Shown here: one piece after another, positions 9,701-15,358 of the stretch
Numbering within the stretch: the first letter of the stretch is position 1
How the letters are laid out: the number at the start of each line of letters is the position of its first letter
Origin: a virus
Strand: one strand, 5' to 3'
Virus record (IMG/VR): IMGVR_UViG_3300021425_000071
Span: 1 to 41,033 of that record
Length of the DNA: 41,033 nucleotides
Notes under the pieces: generated by a model
Told to the model about the DNA's origin: nothing
What the model saw: the letters and a program-made list of their open reading frames with translations, nothing else
Database searches by the model: none
Translations under genes and position numbers: made by a program

Positions 9701-11146
9701 CGATGTGCCAGTTATAGACGAATTATCAGCTACAACGGATGAGGTACCTGTGATTATTCTTTCACCGACACCGGCTAATTCATTTGTTTCTTGCGGCAGC
9801 GAACCTGAACCAGTGATGCTTCTTTCGCTAACAGAACTAATAGCTGAATTTGCAGATAGCACCGAACCTGATGATATAACAGTTCGTAAGCCAATACCTG
9901 ATAGAGTATTTGTTTCAACCGGCAGCTCGCCTGTGCCAGTAATTAATCTCTCACCGGAACCAGAAAGTGAAGCAGATGTGGTAAGAGAAACCGAACCAGA
10001 GATTTCTCGTTCTGCAATACCTGAGAGTGTATTAGTCTTTTGAGGTAAAGAACTCGTGCCAGTAATCGTACGTTCAGCAATACCTGCAAGTGTTACTTCA
10101 GGAGTTGGTAAATGGCCGGGACCAGATATAGTTCTTTCAGCTATGGAAGAAAGTGCAGCCGTTGTAATAAGTGTACCGGTACCAACTCTTTCTATTATAC
10201 CAGAACTTGTAGCGCTGCTATTTGCTAATGATAATGAGCCGCTGGCCGTAATAACACGCTCACCAACACCAGCCAGTGTGTTAGTCTTTTGTGGTAGATT
10301 GCCACTTCCGGAAGCGCTTTTCTCACCTAAACCTGATAGGCTGTGATCGCCTTGTTGAATATTACTAGATGAGGTTATTATTCTTTCGCCGGCACCAGCA
10401 ATGCTGTTATTGGCTGATACAATTGATCCATTTCCTACTAGACCGTGTTGACCAGTGCCTGATACCGTATTGGTTTTTTGTGGTAGCTGACCGACAGCAA
10501 CCGAAGCTCGTTCGCCGATACCAGCCAAGGTGTTGGTTTTCTGTGGTAATGAACCTGCACCTGACGCACCTCTTTCACCAACACCAACAAGCTGATTGGT
10601 CTCCTGTGGCAGAGATCCAGTACCTGTAATTGATCTTTTTACTGAACTCGATATTGATGAGTTTGCAGATACTAGATTTCCAGCGCCAACTTTAGTAACT
10701 CTGCGTTCACCGACACCAACAACTTGATTCGTCTCCTGTGGCATCGAACCAGAACCGACTACAGTTCTTTCACCGGTGCTCGCAATAAAGTTGTTAGATT
10801 TTGTGACGGAACCAGAACCACTGATAGTTCTTTCGCCAACACTAGAGATTGAACTGTTTGCAGATACAATAGAACCTACAGCAATTCTATTTGTTTTACC
10901 AGAACCAGATAGAGAAACGGTGACCTGTGGTACACCTGATAATACTTTAACTTCACGTTCACCATCAGCATTTGATAGACTAGAATTTGCTGATACGAGT
11001 GAGCCAGTAGCTGGAGCTTTACGTTCACCGACGCCTGATAATGAAGATGCGCCAATACCAGCTACACCTTCCAGCTCTTCGGTTTTTCTTACATAGCCAA
11101 CCGCTACATAATCGTCAACATGGTAGATTGTGCGTACTAATGCCAT
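6794..11146 (-). CDS. Giant repetitive virion protein (21-residue repeats), probable fibre or whisker
   Basis: A 1450-residue protein I cannot assign to a named family. After a unique head of about 25 residues (MALVRTIYHVDDYVAVGYVR) it is almost entirely tandem repeats of 21 residues, typified by GVGERxITGSGSLPQETNTLA. Variants carry SANSSIS, TTASVS or LPQNNSSL. At least eight units contain a longer variant, EREVKLVSGISPT or EREVKLISGVPQ. A non-repetitive tail of about 70 residues (ITIKNVDQVETISIVIEDGPG and on) ends the protein. Composition is Ser/Thr/Gly/Val-rich with no Cys and almost no aromatics, suggesting an extended beta fibre. It sits immediately upstream of gp13, where T4 keeps its short tail fibre and fibritin genes, so a neck whisker or tail fibre is plausible. 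The start has AGAGGTT about 5-6 bases upstream. Confidence 0.75.
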   Translation of the reverse strand: MALVRTIYHVDDYVAVGYVRKTEELEGVAGIGASSLSGVGERKAPATGSLVSANSSLSNADGEREVKVLSGVPQVTVSLSGSGKTNRIAVGSIVSANSSISSVGERTISGSGSVTKSNNFIASTGERTVVGSGSMPQETNQVVGVGERRVTKVGAGNLVSANSSISSSVKRSITGTGSLPQETNQLVGVGERGASGAGSLPQKTNTLAGIGERASVAVGQLPQKTNTVSGTGQHGLVGNGSIVSANNSIAGAGERIITSSSNIQQGDHSLSGLGEKSASGSGNLPQKTNTLAGVGERVITASGSLSLANSSATSSGIIERVGTGTLITTAALSSIAERTISGPGHLPTPEVTLAGIAERTITGTSSLPQKTNTLSGIAEREISGSVSLTTSASLSGSGERLITGTGELPVETNTLSGIGLRTVISSGSVLSANSAISSVSERSITGSGSLPQETNELAGVGERIITGTSSVVADNSSITGTSTRLIDSDSTLITTASTSGVGEREIVSSSGNLESDVSSVFGLAFAGPASTFSTLQAANSSISSVGERIVTGSATLNTFVSIFSEGERSVTVVGSLDSANSSISSVGERSITVAGNLTATDDSAVGTGLRTIVSTPTLTTEASVSSTGTRTIVGSATLTTTGSVQSPVPAEREVKLISGVPQVEVSISGEGLRTVVTGTNNVESETSSLLGNGQAGKTAFGNVVSANSSISGDGIREIVSDPISLTTTGSISSNGVRTVPGSGSLITTTSIDGIAERIITTGTNTLVSANSSIAGIAERVIEGSGALPQNNSSLTSTDGEREITVVSGISPTSAQVDGEGIRQTVGTGSVVAAANLDGVVERIITSTGNLPQNNSSLLGDGARGPLGTGSIVSGNSSVQSPVPAEREVKVVSGISPTAANVDGAGLRTIISDTNTLETTSTLDGAVERIITGFDSLPQPTASLAGIGDRDITGTGVLPQNNSSVSSTDGEREVTLVSGISPTSAEFAGQGLRTITGSGQFTAVGNELTGDAIRQIVSEFTTLPQNNSSISGVGEAEKTAESADLIAGISQASGSGIREVKFISLSQPVATLDGQGLRSISGSGSVIGESSIDNDADRIIVSVSADLVLDASEVSGSGAKGPTAIVFNVQAAPSSVVSPAVGEREVKLVSGISPTFASVSGEGAKNFNISATFTTTASVSGSGFRFIAGPGHLPELESTLNASGLRTVIVDPIDITISNSSVAGTALREIRSTSTELPRNDSVVQSPAPVEREVKLISGVPQIETSVSGTANRGLTATTNLPQKTNTLSGSGVRTIEVTTNLQASSSLAGSGSKTVKVISGALVSGNSAIYPNGIVERKGTGSLVSGISIFRSKVARDIVGEGFLVSSNSTLLSDADTGTNESVVSGPSTVVGVGSILKVNQVITIKNVDQVETISIVIEDGPGIIIKDAEAIKTVNSTMESELIISSKVA
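7022..11068 (-). repeat. Coding tandem repeat, about 63-base unit (21 residues)
   Basis: The repeat tract corresponds roughly to residues 27-1375 of the giant repetitive protein. Units keep a 21-residue phase over long stretches; for example GVGERGASGAGSLPQKTNTLA is followed by GIGERASVAVGQLPQKTNTVS. The DNA copies are diverged, so the tract is conserved as protein rather than as perfect satellite DNA. Boundaries are approximate. Confidence 0.8.
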
Positions 11147-11168
11147 TGATAACCTCTACGCACAACAA

Positions 11169-11187
11169 ATGGGCCACGAAGGCCCAT
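11169..11187 (-). terminator. Hairpin, possible transcription terminator
   Basis: A perfect 7-base inverted repeat ATGGGCC/GGCCCAT has a 5-base loop that reads TTCGT on the minus strand, between the 131-residue protein gene and the giant repeat gene. T4-like terminators often use TTCG loops. The following bases are TTTGTTGTG, only a weak T tract, so termination may be partial, or the element may stabilise mRNA ends. Confidence 0.5.
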
Positions 11188-11209
11188 TCGAGTTTTCAGT
11201 TTACCATTC

Positions 11210-11233
11210 GGGTAACTGAAAGAGTAGTTACCC
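11210..11233 (-). other. Second inverted repeat in the same intergenic gap
   Basis: GGGTAACT and AGTTACCC form a perfect 8-base stem around an 8-base loop. The left arm can instead pair with a segment on its other side (CAGTTTACC near 11197-11205, with one bulged base), so two mutually exclusive hairpins are possible just downstream of the 131-residue protein gene. No function is assigned. Confidence 0.5.
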
Positions 11234-11248
11234 AGGAAAGTCACTAGT

Positions 11249-11644
11249 TTATACTGGAGCGGTGTACTGTAGTGAGCTTACTGACAAAGTATCGCCAGTA
11301 CCGAGGGTTGTAGATGAAAGCTGGATAGAACCAGTACCTACGTCATCGGATGTTACGTCACCTTCGAATACAATAACATCGTTCGAATCAGTTACTTCGA
11401 AGAAAGTAACAGTACCGGCTGATGTGTTTGTGTCAGAAGTGATAGCAGCTGCGTCTGCTCGGCCAGCAACTGAAGCACCAGCGTTTCCAAATGCAGGATC
11501 GCTAAATGTCAATGTCGCCAGAAGAGATCCACCATCTGATGTGTAAAACTTCAATTTACCAGCACCGGCACCGGCGTCGATACGATCTACTACTGTATCA
11601 GCGATCGCGTTCCGAACCGCTGTTGGATGGTTTAATGTTGCCAT
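11249..11644 (-). CDS. Phage virion-associated beta protein, function unknown
   Basis: A 131-residue protein starting MATLNHPTAVRNAIADTVVD and ending LSSTTLGTGDTLSVSSLQYTAP in its last third. From memory this pattern recurs in many phage structural regions as a small uncharacterised protein. The helical N-terminus (HPTAVRNAIADTVVDRID) is followed by a predicted all-beta part with LKFYTSDGGSLLATLTFSDPA. No catalytic motif or membrane segment is visible. The ribosome site AGGAGA lies 8 bases before the ATG. The start is overlapped by a small upstream gene in another frame. It is followed by two hairpins, so this may be the end of a transcription unit. Confidence 0.75.
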   Translation of the reverse strand: MATLNHPTAVRNAIADTVVDRIDAGAGAGKLKFYTSDGGSLLATLTFSDPAFGNAGASVAGRADAAAITSDTNTSAGTVTFFEVTDSNDVIVFEGDVTSDDVGTGSIQLSSTTLGTGDTLSVSSLQYTAPV

Positions 11645-11771
11645 GAGATTTATCTCCTGTTGATATTCTCTTACCGTTTAAAACTAATTTTTCGACTGAG
11701 CCGTCAGGCTTCTTAATTTCTAAAACACCAGATAAGCCCGTGCCTACTTGATGATCATTCACCTTAGTCAT
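11598..11771 (-). CDS. Small 57-residue protein, unknown function
   Basis: This short frame fills the otherwise empty gap between the 212- and 131-residue genes. It begins MTKVNDHQVGTGLSGVLEIK, continues KPDGSVEKLVLNGKRIS, and ends NSGSERDR followed by TGA. The composition (alternating charged and hydrophobic, beta-hairpin-like with PDGS and NGK turns) looks like a real protein. It overlaps the first 47 bases of the 131-residue gene in a different frame. A TATAAATA box lies 12 bases before the ATG and only a weak GGTG could serve as ribosome site. The C-terminal third lies in the overlap and may be less constrained. I recognise no family. Confidence 0.55.
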   Translation of the reverse strand: MTKVNDHQVGTGLSGVLEIKKPDGSVEKLVLNGKRISTGDKSHGNIKPSNSGSERDR

Positions 11772-11783
11772 TTATTCACCATT

Positions 11784-11791
11784 TATTTATA
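11784..11791 (-). promoter_or_regulatory. Late promoter box (TATAAATA)
   Basis: An exact minus-strand TATAAATA lies directly after the stop of the 212-residue gene. It is 12 bases before the small 57-residue gene and 139 bases before the 131-residue gene. It would give a very short leader for the small gene and a normal one for the next. Confidence 0.65.
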
Positions 11792-12430
11792 TTAGCTAGC
11801 GTTTCTAACCGCCAATGTTATCATATAATATGTAGTACCGCCTTTATTTATGACTTGAATTGTGTAGACGTCAATATCATTAGGGCCTGTAGATTCTGGT
11901 GGTTCTACATTCTCAGCCCAAGAAACGCCGCCCGGCCATGAGATAGCTCTGTTACCCGTACCATCTTGTTGATGTACAAACATGATAGTCTGTGTTTGAT
12001 CAGAAGCTGGTCCATTGCTAAATGTAACAGTTGTTGTACCTGCTCCTGCTGTATGCCAAAACATAGAACCTTGATCTAAGTCTATCGATACTGATGTGCC
12101 AGATGTTGTGTTTAGATTTTCTCGAGTTGGTCCGCCGGTTTCAATAACGCCACCAAACGGTGCTAATCTAACTGTGCCATCGGCATCTGCTTCAATAACT
12201 GGTATACCTGAACCATCTGCTGCACTAAAAACTGTGCCAGATAAATCGTTACTTATTGAAAATAGCTGGCCAGCTGAGCCACTAAAATCAAGAGTAGAAG
12301 TGGTCCCATCGTCTGTTACTGACAACGTAATAGGGTCACCGGATGTAGCACCACTCTTAAACTGTATCGATGGATCCGAAGAAGTGCCAGTTTGTGGAGT
12401 AATTAAAATGTCTTTATCTGAATCAGCCAT
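11792..12430 (-). CDS. Tail-fibre-like virion protein with WAENVEPP C-terminal domain
   Basis: A 212-residue structural protein. The N-terminal half (DILITPQTGTSSDPSIQFKS, then SVTDDGTTSTLDFSGSAGQL) has the look of phage fibre shaft repeats. The C-terminal half contains SWAENVEPPES and VYTIQVINKG, ending TLAVRNAS. That C-terminal domain recurs in the 384-residue protein at 24354-25508 (WAESVEPPAS, YNFIVIN, SLSIRNAG), so the two are paralogous at their ends. No enzymatic motif is present. It lies directly after the LamG trio and starts 8 bases after the preceding stop. A TATAAATA box lies between the two genes and a GGAG lies 13 bases before the ATG. Confidence 0.75.
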   Translation of the reverse strand: MADSDKDILITPQTGTSSDPSIQFKSGATSGDPITLSVTDDGTTSTLDFSGSAGQLFSISNDLSGTVFSAADGSGIPVIEADADGTVRLAPFGGVIETGGPTRENLNTTSGTSVSIDLDQGSMFWHTAGAGTTTVTFSNGPASDQTQTIMFVHQQDGTGNRAISWPGGVSWAENVEPPESTGPNDIDVYTIQVINKGGTTYYMITLAVRNAS

Positions 12431-12435
12431 GCTTT

Positions 12436-12443
12436 TATTTATA
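12436..12443 (-). promoter_or_regulatory. TATAAATA box overlapping a stop codon and abutting a start
   Basis: The exact late box on the minus strand includes the TAA stop of the 465-residue gene and ends 5 bases before the ATG of the 212-residue gene. If used, the transcript would be nearly leaderless for that gene and would lose the GGAG ribosome site that lies upstream of the box. It could instead serve later genes or be coincidental. Confidence 0.45.
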
Positions 12444-13836
12444 CTCCGTATTGTCCACGAGATGCTTGGTAATTTTGATAAACTTCTTTTGCAGTTAATA
12501 CTCGATTGTAAGCTCTCATTGCTCCAATCTTGCCGTTGAAATTTCGATTGTTGTCGACATTATTACCACCAATCGCAAGACCACCTGAACCTGTTGCGGT
12601 TGTAGTCGTTGCAGTTTGAGTCGTCGATGCTACTTGTACACCGTTCTTATATATTTTTTGACCACTCGTGCCATCCCACGTGCATGCAAAATGTACCCAA
12701 TTAGTATCCTGCTCACCACTAAAAAATGATGAGAAAGTAAGTTGCTTTAATCCAGCTGCTGTATATGCATTAAATGCTAAATATGGATTAGTGCCCGGTG
12801 TTTGACTAACATGGATAATACATGATGCACCATACTGAAGAATATAAGGGAATGAGTTATTTTGTGATGAATTCACTTGTACCCATCCGTCAAAACTCAT
12901 TGCTCCACCGGCTGTGATCTGAGCATCTGATGATTGGACACCGTTTATTTTGCTATTTAATGTGTTATCAAATGCAAATGCTTCTCGTCGATTATCAATC
13001 TCGAATGATAGATTGCTGACAGTCAGATCGTTTTTACGTGTAATATCGACTACTGATTCTGATGTTGTTCTTGTTGCATTATATGTTTTAGCACCAGTTG
13101 GTATCACATATTTCGATGGATGATTGCCAACTTCGATTTGAAAATTAGCGACCTTTAAAATACCACGACCTAGATACATGCCATAATTATACATCGACCA
13201 AGTCGCATCTAATCCACGATTAGCACTGATCGTAAAGATACCCCAGCATCGTTCCCATGTATACGCCTTTGTATTATAAGCTGTATCACCTGCCTGATTT
13301 GATAGGCCATCGTGAAACGCGTTCTGTGTTCCTGTAGTATTCTGTCCATATAAACCACAGTTCGCAGACTTACTTATACTAGTCGTCCATTGATCCCATG
13401 ATATCACGTATTGATCACCGAGTCCTAATCCACATTTTGTCGGTGTATTCACGGCACTGTTTAAACCACCGCCGGCGTACAACCATGAACCATCTCCAAT
13501 GTCTCTCATGATCTGTACGGGATATCCTAACTCTTCATCATATATCCAATGACCATGATACGTCTGCTTCCAGTTCTGAACGCCGGTATTATTCTTAGAT
13601 GAAATGTTTGAGCCGACTCGATTATAAACTTTAATTGCATCTTGATGATTTACTGACCATCTGCCGGGACTTGATACTGAACTCGAATAATCTGTCCATG
13701 CATCAGATTGTGTAGGATTTCTATCTGCGTTTAATTGTTCTTGTATATTTGTCGCAGGTGCACCACGAAATGACTTATCATTCCACATATCCATGAATAG
13801 AATACAATTTTTTGTAGCTACAGCATTGCCAGCCAT
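12439..13836 (-). CDS. Virion protein with C-terminal LamG/concanavalin-like domain
   Basis: A 465-residue probable adhesin. The N-terminal part (about 1-265) is a Trp-, Tyr- and Asn-rich region with motifs such as WERCWGIFTISANRG and VANFQIEVGNHPSKYVIPTG, resembling the carbohydrate-binding-like domains found in phage fibres. The C-terminal part (about 280-455) is a LamG-type jelly roll: FAFDNTLNSKINGV, MSFDGWVQV, WVHFACTWDGTSGQKIYKNG, and finally FNGKIGAMRAYNRVLTAKEV. The last phrase is the hallmark ending of LamG_3 domains. It is the last of three consecutive LamG genes and shares one base with its upstream neighbour. Binding to a host surface glycan is inferred from the fold only. Confidence 0.82.
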   Translation of the reverse strand: MAGNAVATKNCILFMDMWNDKSFRGAPATNIQEQLNADRNPTQSDAWTDYSSSVSSPGRWSVNHQDAIKVYNRVGSNISSKNNTGVQNWKQTYHGHWIYDEELGYPVQIMRDIGDGSWLYAGGGLNSAVNTPTKCGLGLGDQYVISWDQWTTSISKSANCGLYGQNTTGTQNAFHDGLSNQAGDTAYNTKAYTWERCWGIFTISANRGLDATWSMYNYGMYLGRGILKVANFQIEVGNHPSKYVIPTGAKTYNATRTTSESVVDITRKNDLTVSNLSFEIDNRREAFAFDNTLNSKINGVQSSDAQITAGGAMSFDGWVQVNSSQNNSFPYILQYGASCIIHVSQTPGTNPYLAFNAYTAAGLKQLTFSSFFSGEQDTNWVHFACTWDGTSGQKIYKNGVQVASTTQTATTTTATGSGGLAIGGNNVDNNRNFNGKIGAMRAYNRVLTAKEVYQNYQASRGQYGV

Positions 13837-14744
13837 TACATTCTACCCTTCAGTGCGAGGTGAATATTTTTGATATCCACTTGATTAAGTGCAGTTTGCC
13901 AGATACCGACCCATGCAATATCGCCAGTAAAGTATGCAGTAGGTGTACCACTCTGATTATCGTAACCAATCGTAAGAGGCCAGTCATTAGCACCATTACC
14001 CACAGTACCAGTGCCCGATGTGATAAACTCTCCATCTACATATATTTCTGTTTTCGTATTACCGACTTTTGTTTTAGCCCGTGAACCAGATACCCATGTA
14101 CCCGGATTACTGCCTTGTGCATATGAAATAGATGTTGTATTCGCAGCAGTCAATGCATAAGTTCCATTGTAGCCTGATGGATTACTTCCTGTGACTGTAA
14201 CTCTATCGTTGAGCGGACCAGATGCATCATATGTAAATGTACCTGATGCGTTATTGAGTAATAATGTCGTTGTACCACTCGTATGAGATCCACCTGTTAC
14301 GGCCAAATCTGCAGGCTGTCTGGCAACATATGGTATTACCATTGTTACGTTAGCCCACTCGTTAAAAGTTTTAGTATATGATGCTGATGAATAACAATAA
14401 GCAGTATAGGTCGCACCATTATACCAGATACCAAATTCTGGTCCAAAGTTATCCGTGATTAAAGCTTTGTTTGTGTTTCCTTGATTAGATGTTGGTCGTA
14501 CTAACATACTCACAGTCGTAGAATGATTATCGACTGTAAAATTATTTGGCGTAGTCGGGCTACCTATTGCGCCGCTTGTCGTGCCATTAAAGCTAAGCCA
14601 ACCACCTGCATTATATGTTGTATTAGACAGAGTAAAGTTATTACCATTTCCAGATAGATCTGTCCACGTAGTGCCAGTGCCCGGGTAACTGTTCGTATTA
14701 CGAGCATCTAATAAGCAGCGTAGCCATTTTGTTGGTATCGCCAT
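13836..14744 (-). CDS. LamG-type lectin-fold virion protein with an inserted domain
   Basis: A 302-residue protein starting MAIPTKWLRCLLDARNTNSY. It shows the LamG signature in two halves: WTDLSGNGNNFTLSN and GGWLSFNG early, NEWANVTMVI at about 128-137, then TEIYVDGEFITSG at 232-244 and YFTGDIAWVGIWQTAL at 271-286. Between the two halves (about 144-228) lies an extra segment with VTVTGSNPSGYNGTYALTA and ISYAQGSNPGTW. That pattern is common in phage tail beta domains and looks inserted into a loop of the jelly roll. It shares single bases with both neighbouring genes (TAATG-type junctions). Surface glycan binding is inferred. Confidence 0.82.
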   Translation of the reverse strand: MAIPTKWLRCLLDARNTNSYPGTGTTWTDLSGNGNNFTLSNTTYNAGGWLSFNGTTSGAIGSPTTPNNFTVDNHSTTVSMLVRPTSNQGNTNKALITDNFGPEFGIWYNGATYTAYCYSSASYTKTFNEWANVTMVIPYVARQPADLAVTGGSHTSGTTTLLLNNASGTFTYDASGPLNDRVTVTGSNPSGYNGTYALTAANTTSISYAQGSNPGTWVSGSRAKTKVGNTKTEIYVDGEFITSGTGTVGNGANDWPLTIGYDNQSGTPTAYFTGDIAWVGIWQTALNQVDIKNIHLALKGRM

Positions 14745-15358
14745 TATTGTCCAAACCTCGATGCATTTAAATTATATAGATCAGATACTTCTGAATCTTC
14801 TAATTGCCGTGAATACAGATATGCTGGTCCAATATATCCTAACCAATAAAAACTAGATCCTGTATATGGATTGCCAATACTATCGAATATGAATTCTGAG
14901 CTATCAGTCTCAGCAACGTTAGCAACTGGAGATCCTTGCAACCATGTTTTTCTTGTGCCGGGCTTCATACTGTAAGCAAGAAAAGTCCAAGCTCCTCGTC
15001 GATTTGCCATTATTAAATCACCAACACTTACGTTAGCATTATTATGCACTCGTAATCTATATGAAGTTGTATCATCACGGTGATAGAAACGATTATTGGT
15101 ACCACCGTTTTGACCGAATGTCATATTGTAGTTAGTACCTGTTGATGTATCGTAAAACCAATATGCTACAGTCCATTCTGTTAATGTTACAGATGGAAAA
15201 CGAATGATAGACGAGGTACCATTAAATTCATAATATTTTTGAGTAGTGCCTACAGAATTTCCAATCGTAACATTTGATTTTGTACCGACTTGTTTACCTG
15301 TCTGAGGATCGAAGGCATAAACTAAATCCGGTATTTTCGGACCGTATACGGTACTCAT
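14744..15358 (-). CDS. LamG-type lectin-fold virion protein (compact)
   Basis: A 204-residue protein that is essentially one LamG/concanavalin-like domain. It opens with VYAFDPQTGKQVG and YYEFNGTSSIIRFPS, has the core segment WTVAYWFYDTSTGTNYNM, and ends with the typical YWLGYIGPAYLYSRQLEDSE followed by VSDLYN. The segment RGAWTFLAYSMKPGTRKTWLQ is the usual central strand pair. No shaft or anchor is obvious, so it may assemble onto another fibre. It is the first of three LamG genes, is coupled to the upstream fibre gene by a one-base overlap, and is followed by a one-base overlap with the next LamG gene. Confidence 0.82.
   Translation of the reverse strand: MSTVYGPKIPDLVYAFDPQTGKQVGTKSNVTIGNSVGTTQKYYEFNGTSSIIRFPSVTLTEWTVAYWFYDTSTGTNYNMTFGQNGGTNNRFYHRDDTTSYRLRVHNNANVSVGDLIMANRRGAWTFLAYSMKPGTRKTWLQGSPVANVAETDSSEFIFDSIGNPYTGSSFYWLGYIGPAYLYSRQLEDSEVSDLYNLNASRFGQ

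Noticed and set aside
7251-11096. Long plus-strand open frames opposite the 1450-residue gene (several of 86-273 codons)
   Set aside because: They are shadows: the periodic, Thr/Ser/Gly-rich minus-strand repeat has few stops in its antisense frame. The translations are low-complexity, lack ribosome sites and have no coherent domains.
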